NCBI GenBank assembly: GCA_041687295.1
Contig: JAWLCG010000105.1
Span: 1 to 13,256, forward strand
From: JAWLCG01 sp041687295
GTDB taxonomy: Bacteria > Planctomycetota > Phycisphaerae > SM23-33 > FEN-1343
Reading direction: 5' to 3'
DNA: 13,256 nt
Shown: positions 1-5,847 of the stretch, piece after piece
Numbering within the stretch: position 1 is the first letter of the stretch
How the letters are laid out: every line of letters begins with the position of its first letter
Program-made: the position numbers and the translations under genes
The notes under the pieces: model-generated
Told to the model about the DNA's origin: nothing
What the model saw: only the letters and a program-made list of their open reading frames with translations
Databases searched by the model: none

Positions 1-2
1 GC

Positions 3-278
3 ACGAGCTGGCCGGTGGCGATCCTCAAGACCCTGCGCACCCGCCGGGTGACCGGCAAGAGCCTGGGCTTTCTCGTGCTGGTCTTCGTGGGCTACCTGTC
101 GGGCATCGCGGCCAAGGTGTCGTTCGCGGCGCTGCACCAGCAGCCGCTGGCGTGGGTGACGGCCCTGTACGCCCTCAACGCCCTGATGGTGGGCACCGAT
201 ATCCTGCTCTACCTCCGCTTCCGCCGCACCGACGCCCCGACGCCCGCCCCCGAGCCCGAAGCGGTCCGGGCAAAGTAG
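3..278 (+). CDS. Small two-helix membrane protein, PQ-loop/SemiSWEET-like (5' truncated)
   Basis: The reading frame is open from the first full codon of the window, so the N-terminus is probably outside; the GTG at 15 is an internal valine or a weak start. The visible part begins TSWPVAILKTLRTRR, followed by a GKSLGFL motif, a hydrophobic stretch with GYLSGIAAK, a short loop and a second hydrophobic stretch (WVTALYALNALMVGTDILLYL), ending in a charged, proline-rich tail. The order 'WP-I-K-S/T-R-GKS-F-GY-SGI-K' then 'LN-MV-TDI-LYLR' matches, from memory, a family of ~80-90 aa PQ-loop-like inner-membrane proteins. The substrate or role of that family is unknown to me. The TAG stop lies inside a REP-like repeat that starts at 275. 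The next gene converges on it. Confidence 0.6.
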   Translation, partial: TSWPVAILKTLRTRRVTGKSLGFLVLVFVGYLSGIAAKVSFAALHQQPLAWVTALYALNALMVGTDILLYLRFRRTDAPTPAPEPEAVRAK

Positions 279-296
279 GGCGGGCACGGCCCGCCG
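275..296. repeat. REP-like 22-bp palindromic unit, copy 1
   Basis: The 22 bases from 275 to 296 are identical to 9826-9847. The core is a hairpin, GGCGGGC (279-285), loop ACG, GCCCGCC (289-295). The copy includes the stop codon of the upstream gene. It could work as a bidirectional transcript end between convergent genes, but has no T-tract typical of an intrinsic terminator. Confidence 0.7.
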
Positions 297-320
297 TCGA
301 TGGCGTCAGGCGGCCCCCGC

Positions 321-340
321 GTCGGGGCGGTATCCCCGAC
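321..340 (-). terminator. Stem-loop abutting the aldolase stop codon
   Basis: GTCGGGG (321-327), a 6-nt loop and CCCCGAC (334-340) form a perfect 7-bp stem that touches the TAG stop of the aldolase (complement of 341-343). With the REP unit at 275-296 it fills the gap between two convergent genes. It may end transcription or protect the 3' end of the sugar operon mRNA. No U-run follows, so the terminator call is an inference from position and structure. Confidence 0.4.
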
Positions 341-1189
341 CTACGCCTTGCCGCCGGAGCCGAAGACGTCGATGTAGTGCAGGCAGCGGTCGCGGAAGCC
401 GGTGCGGATGGCGTCGAGCGCGTCGAAGTAGATCTTTCGGCTGTCGGGCACGACCTGGCGGAGCCGCTCGCCGGCGGCCAGTGACAGGTCGGTGAAGATG
501 TTCACCTTGCAGATGCCACCCGCGACGGCCTGGCGGAACTGGTCGTCGGACAGGCCCGAGCCGCCATGCAGCGACAGCGGCACGGTCAGGCGCTGGCGGA
601 TCTGGCCGAGCAGCTCGCAGTCGATGTGTGGCTGGCCCTTGTAGACGCCGTGGGCGTTGCCGATGGCGACGGCGAGGATGTCGCAGCCGGTCTCGGCGGC
701 GAACCGCTCGGCGACCGCTGGGTCGGTGAACCCCTGGCGGGCCCCGCCGAAGGTGTCGTACTCGCTGCCGAGGCCCACGACGCCCAGCTCGGCCTCGACG
801 GCGGCGCCGACGGCGCGGGCGGCCTGCACCACCTGCTGCGTGTTGGCGATGTTCTCCTCCAGGGGCAGCTTCGCCCCATCGTACATCACGTCGGTGAAGC
901 CCCACTCCAGGGCCCGCAGGCACTGGTCGACCCGCTGGCCGTGGTCGAGCATCAGGGCGACGGGCGTGGCGGCGTCCTCGGCCAGCGTGCGGACGCAGGC
1001 GACGAAGGCCCGGGCGTCGGGCTTGTCCAGCAGGCCCGAGTAGACGCCCAGCATCGCCGGCGAGCGGCCCTGGGCCAACGCGGCCAGGATGCCCTCGGCG
1101 CTGGCCTGGTCGAAGGTGTTGAACAGCGGAAGGGCGTAGCCGCCGGCCTGGGCCTGCGTAATCGCCTCGCGGATGGAAACCAGGGACAT
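341..1189 (-). CDS. Class II (zinc) ketose-bisphosphate aldolase family protein
   Basis: This 282-aa protein has the length and motifs of the class II fructose/tagatose-bisphosphate aldolase family, cytoplasmic Zn-dependent TIM-barrel enzymes that split a ketose phosphate into dihydroxyacetone phosphate and an aldehyde. LMLDHGQ places the catalytic Asp at 82 and a Zn-ligand His at 83; VEAELG has Glu134; GNAHGVYKG gives His180; PLSLHGGSGL gives His208 and the phosphate-binding Gly-Ser loop; KVNIFTDL (228-235) is the second phosphate-binding segment. The ATG at 1187-1189 has CGGAG six bases upstream. It is the last gene of the isomerase-kinase-aldolase cluster, 85 nt after the kinase, so its substrate is probably the kinase product rather than fructose-1,6-bisphosphate, but this is inference. 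All key residues are present. Confidence 0.88.
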   Translation of the reverse strand: MSLVSIREAITQAQAGGYALPLFNTFDQASAEGILAALAQGRSPAMLGVYSGLLDKPDARAFVACVRTLAEDAATPVALMLDHGQRVDQCLRALEWGFTDVMYDGAKLPLEENIANTQQVVQAARAVGAAVEAELGVVGLGSEYDTFGGARQGFTDPAVAERFAAETGCDILAVAIGNAHGVYKGQPHIDCELLGQIRQRLTVPLSLHGGSGLSDDQFRQAVAGGICKVNIFTDLSLAAGERLRQVVPDSRKIYFDALDAIRTGFRDRCLHYIDVFGSGGKA

Positions 1190-1216
1190 CGGATACTCCG
1201 TTGGGGTGAGGACTTC

Positions 1217-1243
1217 TGTATATAGCCCCCGGCTTGCCGGGGG
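1217..1243 (-). promoter_or_regulatory. Stem-loop and TATATA box between kinase and aldolase genes
   Basis: CCCCCGGC (1226-1233), TT, GCCGGGGG (1236-1243) is a perfect 8-bp hairpin. On the minus strand it is followed directly by CTATATAC, then the aldolase ribosome site. It may be an mRNA processing or partial termination hairpin that sets the kinase:aldolase ratio, or the TATATA may be a -10 box of an internal promoter; no good -35 is visible. The hairpin could also be another dispersed repeat. Confidence 0.35.
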
Positions 1244-1274
1244 TCTTGCGGGGGCGCTCGACCCGGCCTACGGG

Positions 1275-2237
1275 TTATTCCACGGCGGCGCCCCGGGCGG
1301 CGAGGAAGGCGAGGGTCTCGGCGAAGCTGGGGATGCCGGCCCGGCCGCTCAGGCGGGTGCACTTGATGGCGGCGACGGCCGAGGCGAACCGCGCGACCCG
1401 CCGCAGGTCCCAGCCGTGCAGCAGGCCCACGAGGTAGGCGCCGTGGAAGACGTCGCCGGCGCCCGTCGTGTCGACCACCTCGACTTCAAAGGCCGGCGTG
1501 GCGAACGCGTCGTCGGCGGTGCTCGTCAGGCAGCCGGCGGCGCCGAGGGTCTGCACGACCACCCGCGGCCCGGCGGCCAGGGCGGCCCGTCCGGCGGCGG
1601 CGGGGTCGGCTTGGCCCGTCAGGGCCGGCGCGAAGCCCTCCCCGCAGATCAGCACGTCCACGTGCTCCAGCAGCACCCGTGTGCGCTCGCCGATGGGCCC
1701 AGCCGTCTTGGAGCCGTCGTAGACCACCGTCTTGCCGGCCTGGCGCATCCAGCGGGCGGCGGTGAGGGCGGCGTCGTAGTGGAAGCCGTCCAGCAGCAGG
1801 TAGTCGGCGGCGGTCAGGTAGGCGCGGTCGGCGGGGTCGAGGGGGTCAAGCTCTTGAGCGAAGCCCGCCAGGCCGCTGAAGTGGCGCTCACCGGTGTCGG
1901 CCTCCACGTAGACGGCCACCACCTGCCGCTCGGGCGCCTCCAGCGTCCGCGCGCGGCGCAGGTCCACGCCCGGCTCAGCCAGCGAGGCCCGCTTGACCAG
2001 CCCGGCGTAGCCCGAGCCGATCGTGCCGACGTAGCCCGCCCGCGCCCCGAGCTTCGCCGCCGCCACCATGGCCGTGCCCACCATGCCGCCGCCCTCGAGG
2101 GCGAAGTCCTGCATTCGCCCGCCGCGCGCGAACGTGGGCATCTCCCCGACGCGCATCAGCACGTCCAGCGTCGCCAGGCCCACGCCGACGATCTGCACGG
2201 GCTGCGCGTTGTCGCGGGGGGTATCAGCGTGCGTCAT
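1275..2237 (-). CDS. PfkB-family carbohydrate kinase
   Basis: This 320-aa cytoplasmic kinase has the ribokinase/PfkB fold. Visible landmarks are GVGLATLDVLMRV near the N-terminus (sugar-binding Asp25), the Gly-rich first signature GGGMVGTAMVAAAKLG at 49-64, and the second signature DTTGAGD at 256-262 with the catalytic base Asp262 and the anion hole. It transfers phosphate from ATP to a sugar or sugar-phosphate hydroxyl. Between the isomerase-like gene and the aldolase gene, it most likely phosphorylates the ketose produced by the first so the second can cleave it. Characterised fucose, rhamnose and xylulose kinases are FGGY proteins, so a PfkB member here is a different solution. The ATG at 2235-2237 lacks a strong Shine-Dalgarno (GGTGAAAACCC precedes it). 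The exact sugar cannot be assigned. Confidence 0.87.
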   Translation of the reverse strand: MTHADTPRDNAQPVQIVGVGLATLDVLMRVGEMPTFARGGRMQDFALEGGGMVGTAMVAAAKLGARAGYVGTIGSGYAGLVKRASLAEPGVDLRRARTLEAPERQVVAVYVEADTGERHFSGLAGFAQELDPLDPADRAYLTAADYLLLDGFHYDAALTAARWMRQAGKTVVYDGSKTAGPIGERTRVLLEHVDVLICGEGFAPALTGQADPAAAGRAALAAGPRVVVQTLGAAGCLTSTADDAFATPAFEVEVVDTTGAGDVFHGAYLVGLLHGWDLRRVARFASAVAAIKCTRLSGRAGIPSFAETLAFLAARGAAVE

Positions 2238-2251
2238 GGGTTTTCACCGTC

Positions 2252-2352
2252 AGCGTCTGCCGATTGTGCCCCCGGCCCAAGCCCACGGATTGCCATCCGT
2301 GGGCATCGTGGCCGGGCCGTACCTGATGGGGCACAACGCAGCGACAGACGCT
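2252..2352. repeat. 101-bp nested imperfect palindrome in the sugar operon
   Basis: The outer arms are AGCGTCTG (2252-2259) with CAGACGCT (2345-2352), and TTGTGCCCC (2264-2272) with GGGGCACAA (2328-2336). The centre is a perfect 10-bp stem, GCCCACGGAT (2281-2290) and ATCCGTGGGC (2295-2304), with loop TGCC. CCCAAGCCCACGGA plus TGCC recurs at 13191-13209, so this is a dispersed element and not unique operon DNA. If transcribed with the operon it would form a long structured RNA just upstream of the kinase start. Confidence 0.65.
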
Positions 2353-2378
2353 CCAGTCCTTCTGGGCGGCCTTGGACG

Positions 2379-2405
2379 ACGTGGCTGCAAACACCGCAGC
2401 CACGG
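2379..2405 (-). repeat. GTGGCTGC stem-loop repeat, copy 1 (minus orientation)
   Basis: GTGGCTGC (2381-2388), 7-nt loop, GCAGCCAC (2396-2403). On the minus strand the unit reads GCCGTGGCTGCGGTGTTTGC and on, matching the plus-strand copy at 5749-5775 except at the covarying stem pair, one loop base and closely linked positions. It lies 32 bases beyond the isomerase stop codon, in the transcribed spacer of the operon. Confidence 0.65.
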
Positions 2406-2436
2406 CACCCGCGGCGCTCTTGCCCGTTCCTCAAGC

Positions 2437-3879
2437 TCACGCCACGTGGATCGGCTCGACGTCGAGGAACTTGCACGCCAGCTCCAGCGCGGCCGACTGG
2501 TCGCCGTGGATCATGCTGGCGTGGTGGATGAAGCCCTCCTCGACCAGCGTGCGGTAGAGTCTGTCGTGGTCGGCCAGCTCGACCCAGGCCCAGGTGCCCG
2601 CCAGCAGCTCCTCGGTGGGCACGATCGTGCCGCGGGTGATCAGCATCCGCCAGGCGCCGTCGAACTCGGTCAGCCGGCACAGCGTGACCGGGCCGGGCTT
2701 GAGCTCGAACTGGTACAGGCCGGCCTGGGCGTCGTTGGGCTGGGGGCCCAGCTGGCCGGTCATGTCGCGCCGGCTGCGCAGGGCGGTCTGTCGGCGGTCG
2801 CGGGCCAGGCAGGCCGGGGCGTTGCCGCAGTGCCACGCCAGCACGCGGTTGGGCAGCTCGCGGTGGCGGATGGTCCAGTCGATCAGGTGTGGCACGGTGC
2901 GGTGCAGCGTGCTGGCCTGGCTGACGAGCATCGACAGGGCGCCCAGCACGTCGGTCTCGCAGGCGGTCAGCATGCCGCGCCCTGTCAGGCGTCCCATCAG
3001 GGCGCAGAGCGACACGCCGGACTTCTGCGGCCAGCACTGCATCGCCAGGCCGCTGAGGCGGTTGGTCTCGTACCAGCTGGCCAGCTCCAGCTCGAGCTTG
3101 GCCGAGCGGAGGAGGGCATCGTCGGCGACGGTGACCTCGGCGACCCCCTCGCGGATGGCCGAGACGGTCGCGCGGACGGCCTCGTCGTCGTCGGCCCGCT
3201 CGTAGGCGGCCCGGGTGATGTCGTCGAAGGGGCGGACGATGACGTTCTGGCCCCACTTGCGGGCCATCGCCAGCTCGTCGTAGGCCACGCTCTCGAACGG
3301 CGGCGGGCGCAGGCCCACCTGTCCGATGCGGGCGTTGTCCAGGGCCTTGCCCACGGCCAGGGCGGCCAGGAAGTGCTCCACCTCCCGCCGCAGCTGCGAG
3401 TCGCCCGGCAGGTGCAGCCCCGCCCAGCGGTAGCGGAGGCCCCGCCGCTTCAGGGCGGCGGCCAGGGCGAGGTTGCCGCAGTAGCTGTCCGAGACGCGGG
3501 CGAGGCTGGCGTCTTCGCGGGCGGGCGGCTCGTTCGTGGCGTAGAGCAGCACCGGCAGGCCCAGCCGTTCGGCGACCTTGGCGGCCGACCGCTCGTCGCC
3601 GAAGTCCAGCGGGCAGACGATCAGCCCGTCGAGCCGCTGGGTCGCGAACCAGTCGGCCAGGGCCTGGGCCTGGTCGAGCGTCTGCACGCTGCCGTGGGGG
3701 ATCGTGCCGGTGGCGGCGTCAACGGTCTGGCCGTCCGCCGCCGGCGTGGGGGCCACCAGCTCGAGCCCGGCGATGGCCCCGAGGGCGGAGAGGCTCTGCT
3801 GGCGCATCTGCTCGCACCAGGGCGTCATGCCGAACCGGTGGGTGGGGACGAACCCCACGCGAATCGTGGCGGCCTTCAC
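2437..3879 (-). CDS. L-fucose/L-arabinose isomerase family protein
   Basis: This 480-aa protein fits the fucose/arabinose isomerase superfamily, Mn-dependent cytoplasmic enzymes that interconvert aldoses and ketoses. The N-terminal part (1-150) has the Rossmann-like substrate-recognition segment with GLIVCPLDFGDE. The C-terminal half carries MQCWPQKSG (280-288), ACETDVLGALSM (306-317, candidate metal ligand Glu308), HLIDWT (331-336, candidate ligand Asp334), AWHCGN (348-353) and a late HHAS..HGD motif (452-460) with the expected third ligand His. It starts at a GTG with AGGAGG six bases upstream (complement of 3886-3891), the best ribosome site in the window. As first gene of the cluster it would supply a ketose to the PfkB kinase. 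Whether it acts on fucose, arabinose or another aldose is not visible, and many family members are uncharacterised. Confidence 0.82.
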   Translation of the reverse strand: MKAATIRVGFVPTHRFGMTPWCEQMRQQSLSALGAIAGLELVAPTPAADGQTVDAATGTIPHGSVQTLDQAQALADWFATQRLDGLIVCPLDFGDERSAAKVAERLGLPVLLYATNEPPAREDASLARVSDSYCGNLALAAALKRRGLRYRWAGLHLPGDSQLRREVEHFLAALAVGKALDNARIGQVGLRPPPFESVAYDELAMARKWGQNVIVRPFDDITRAAYERADDDEAVRATVSAIREGVAEVTVADDALLRSAKLELELASWYETNRLSGLAMQCWPQKSGVSLCALMGRLTGRGMLTACETDVLGALSMLVSQASTLHRTVPHLIDWTIRHRELPNRVLAWHCGNAPACLARDRRQTALRSRRDMTGQLGPQPNDAQAGLYQFELKPGPVTLCRLTEFDGAWRMLITRGTIVPTEELLAGTWAWVELADHDRLYRTLVEEGFIHHASMIHGDQSAALELACKFLDVEPIHVA

Positions 3880-4003
3880 GGGGCACCTCCTGGAAAAGTC
3901 CAGCGGGCAGTGTGCTGTGGCCGTGGCGGCGAATCAAGCCAAAACCGGTTCCGGCAGGGACGGCTCGGCCTCGCTGACGGGTGCCCGGGCTGGCCAAACC
4001 GTC

Positions 4004-4009
4004 TATAGT
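4004..4009 (+). promoter_or_regulatory. Possible -10 box (TATAGT) for the lipoprotein gene
   Basis: TATAGT lies 15 bases before the ATG at 4025 in an otherwise GC-rich 145-bp divergent gap. It contains the palindrome CTATAG, so it also reads TATAGA on the minus strand and could serve the divergent sugar operon. No clear -35 is seen. The leader would be only a few bases long. Confidence 0.35.
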
Positions 4010-4024
4010 TACACGGGGTGAACC

Positions 4025-5536
4025 ATGGACAGGACGAGTCGGACAAACACACGAGCCGCCCCGGCCCGGGCGCTGGTGCTGACGGCCCTGCTGACGATGC
4101 TGACGGGCCTGGGCTGTGCGGGGCGCGAGCGGCTGGACATGGTGGCGATGCCCGCCGCCGCCCGGGCTGCCAATGCCTTCGAGGCCTGGGATGCCGATCG
4201 CGACGGCCGGGCCGATCTGTTCCTCTACGCCGACGACACGGGCCGGGTGGATCGCCTGGGCTTCGACCGCGACATGGACGGCCTGCCCGACCAGGTGGTC
4301 GATCTCGACGCCATCCCCCTGGAGCGATGCCGCCACCTCGTGCTCATTGTGGAGGGCGTGAGCTTCGCCGAGATGGCCCAGTTGGTCGAGGCGGGGCGGT
4401 TCCGCTTCCTCCACCCGCCCTCGAAGGTCGTCGCGAGCTACCCGGCCATGACCGACCTGTCGCTCTCGGACCTGCTGCACTACATTCCGTCGCTAGGCTA
4501 CGAGGCCGTCTACTACGACCACACGCACAACCGCTTGCGGGGCAGCGCCCTGGGCTATCTGCAGGGCGAGAACCAGGCCCACTCGCGCCTGCTGGGCTAC
4601 CAGACGAACCGCTTCTGGACGGGCCTGGCCTACCTGTGGCCCCGGGTGTCCTACGCCCGCGAGCTGCCCGACCTGATGGCCCGGCTCCGCCAGGAGCGCA
4701 GCAAGGAGATCATCGCCTACTTCGGCACGACCGCCGGCGTGGTGACCGCCGGCGGGCTCGACCGTCAGCGGGCGGTGCTCGACGACGTCGAGCAATTCAT
4801 CCTCCGGGTGCTCTGGGAGACGCGGGGCATGACGAAGATCACGCTGCTGGCCGACCATGGCCACACCTACACCCGCGCCCGGCCGCTGGAGGCCGAGGCG
4901 TTTCTGGAATCCCGCGGCTGGCGGGTGCGGCGGGACCTGCGCGGGCCGCGGGACGTGGTCTACATCCGCTTTGGGCTGGTGACCTTCGCGGGTTTCGCCA
5001 CGCGCAGCCCGGCGGCCCTGGCCGGGGACCTCATCGAGCTCGAGGGCGTGGAGCTGGCCAGCTACGCCGACGGGCCCGACGTGGTGCTGCTGCGAAACGA
5101 TGGCTCCCGGGCCCGCGTCCGCCAGCGCGACGGACGCTTCGCCTACGAGCCGCTCGTCGGCGACCCGCTGGAGCTGGCCGAGTTGCTGGAGGCCATCCCC
5201 GCCGACGCCGAGGGCTTCCGCGACGCCGACGCCCTGCTGGCCGCGACGGTCGACCACGTCTACCCCGCGCCGCTGCAACGGCTGTGGTACGCGCACTTCG
5301 GCCTGGCCCGCAACCCGCCCGACGTCGTGTGCAGCCTGGACGACGACGTCTACGCCGGCTCGTCCGCCTTCGGGGCCCTGGCGAGGGTCGCCAGCACCCA
5401 CGGCGGGCTCAACCGCGCCAACAGCGTCACCTTCATCGCCTCGACCCTCGGCCCGCTGCCGCCGGTGATGCGGATGCGCGACATCCACCACGCCCTGGCC
5501 GACCACTGGGGCCGGCCCTGGCCCCTGGGGCGGTAG
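4025..5536 (+). CDS. Putative lipoprotein with EF-hand-like loops and alkaline-phosphatase-like domain
   Basis: This 503-aa protein starts with a basic N-terminus, a hydrophobic helix (about 15-30) and TGLGC, a permissive lipobox with Cys31, so it is probably exported and lipid-anchored. Two calcium-loop motifs follow: D56-x-D58-x-D60-G-x-x-D64 and D81-x-D83-x-D85-G-x-x-D89. The rest resembles the alkaline phosphatase/phosphodiesterase superfamily: LVLIVEGVSF (Glu110 where Asp is usual), YPAMTD with nucleophile-like Thr143, LLADHGH (Asp277, His278) and THGGLNRANS (His459). The usual second-metal motif of phosphodiesterases (Asp, then Gly-His) is not seen; the equivalent region reads AYFGTTAGVVTAGG. 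It may therefore be a changed or inactive relative. The ATG has GGGGTG just upstream. It is divergent from the sugar operon. The fold call is from motifs only. Confidence 0.6.
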   Translation: MDRTSRTNTRAAPARALVLTALLTMLTGLGCAGRERLDMVAMPAAARAANAFEAWDADRDGRADLFLYADDTGRVDRLGFDRDMDGLPDQVVDLDAIPLERCRHLVLIVEGVSFAEMAQLVEAGRFRFLHPPSKVVASYPAMTDLSLSDLLHYIPSLGYEAVYYDHTHNRLRGSALGYLQGENQAHSRLLGYQTNRFWTGLAYLWPRVSYARELPDLMARLRQERSKEIIAYFGTTAGVVTAGGLDRQRAVLDDVEQFILRVLWETRGMTKITLLADHGHTYTRARPLEAEAFLESRGWRVRRDLRGPRDVVYIRFGLVTFAGFATRSPAALAGDLIELEGVELASYADGPDVVLLRNDGSRARVRQRDGRFAYEPLVGDPLELAELLEAIPADAEGFRDADALLAATVDHVYPAPLQRLWYAHFGLARNPPDVVCSLDDDVYAGSSAFGALARVASTHGGLNRANSVTFIASTLGPLPPVMRMRDIHHALADHWGRPWPLGR

Positions 5537-5598
5537 GGCTCGTAGGCTCTCTTCGAGCAGCGCGAGGCCCGGCACGAAGGCGGGAGAAGGAAGAGGGG

Positions 5599-5640
5599 CC
5601 ACAGAGGCACAGAGGACACAGAGAGAAGAAGCACAGAGGG
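5599..5640. repeat. CACAGAG-type dispersed repeat
   Basis: The stretch is a purine-rich run of imperfect 9-10-nt units: CCACAGAGG, CACAGAGGA, CACAGAGAG, then GCACAGAGGG. On the other strand it reads CTCTGTGTCCTCTGTGCCTC. From memory, near-identical repeats occur between genes in many environmental bacteria. Its role is unknown. It has no coding signal and no inverted symmetry. Confidence 0.6.
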
Positions 5641-5663
5641 CTTCAGAGCTGCAGAGAGTCCAG

Positions 5664-5745
5664 TAGGGTGTGCAGGTTCGCGGAGCGTGAGCGGAGCGGT
5701 TCTGCACACGCAACGAGGGCGTCAGAGCGCCCGCAAAGCGCCGGG
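5664..5745 (+). repeat. TAGGGTGTGCAG element, left half only (copy 1)
   Basis: The half begins TAGGGTGTGCAG (5664-5675), carries GCGGAGCG twice with an 11-nt period, and closes the hairpin with CTGCACAC (5702-5709). It tracks the copy at 6927 closely through the GAGGGCG and GCCGGGG segments, including the shared GTCCAG before it, then diverges. The expected right hairpin and CTGCACACCCTA end are missing; a different stem-loop (5749-5775) stands in their place. Confidence 0.7.
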
Positions 5746-5748
5746 GTG

Positions 5749-5775
5749 CCGTGGCTACGGCGTTTGTAGCCACGT
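5749..5775 (+). repeat. GTGGCTAC stem-loop repeat, copy 2 (plus orientation)
   Basis: GTGGCTAC (5751-5758), loop GGCGTTT, GTAGCCAC (5766-5773). It is the same element as the minus-strand copy at 2379-2405. The seventh stem pair is A:T here and G:C there, a compensatory change that keeps the stem intact. It is fused to the truncated double-hairpin element. Confidence 0.68.
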
Positions 5776-5847
5776 CTGTGGCGATGCTCGTGGAAGCGCG
5801 ATGGTGGGTGGTTGCAGTGGTGTTCCCGGTGTGTTAGGGTTGGGGGC

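Larger units (their letters stand above)
5537..5847. other. 311-bp intergenic repeat cluster
   Basis: This gap holds no convincing gene. In order it contains a CACAGAG-type repeat (5599-5640), half of the TAGGGTGTGCAG double-hairpin element (from 5664) and the GTGGCTAC stem-loop (5749-5775). The last ~70 bases are the presumed promoter and leader of the radical SAM gene, where TAGGGT (5834-5839) is a poor -10 candidate. The short open frames here are made of repeat sequence. Confidence 0.7.

Noticed and set aside
1173..2531. 452-codon plus-strand open frame opposite the PfkB kinase
   Set aside because: Shadow frame: no domain motif, biased composition, and the opposite strand encodes a clear PfkB signature.
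2068..4008. 646-codon open frame on the plus strand opposite the isomerase and kinase genes
   Set aside because: It is antisense to two genes with intact catalytic motifs, spans their gap, and has the Gly/Ala/Arg/Val-rich low-complexity composition of a GC-rich shadow frame.
4493..5773. 426-codon minus-strand open frame opposite the lipoprotein gene
   Set aside because: Starts inside repeat DNA and runs antisense to a gene with signal peptide, calcium loops and fold motifs.
5812..5847. Upstream in-frame ATG for the radical SAM gene
   Set aside because: Adds 12 residues (MQWCSRCVRVGG) over probable promoter DNA; the ATG at 5848 fits better.
5537..5847. tRNA or other structured RNA gene in the intergenic gap
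   Set aside because: No cloverleaf, GGTTCGAATCC-like T-arm or riboswitch consensus; the hairpins belong to repeats found elsewhere in the window.
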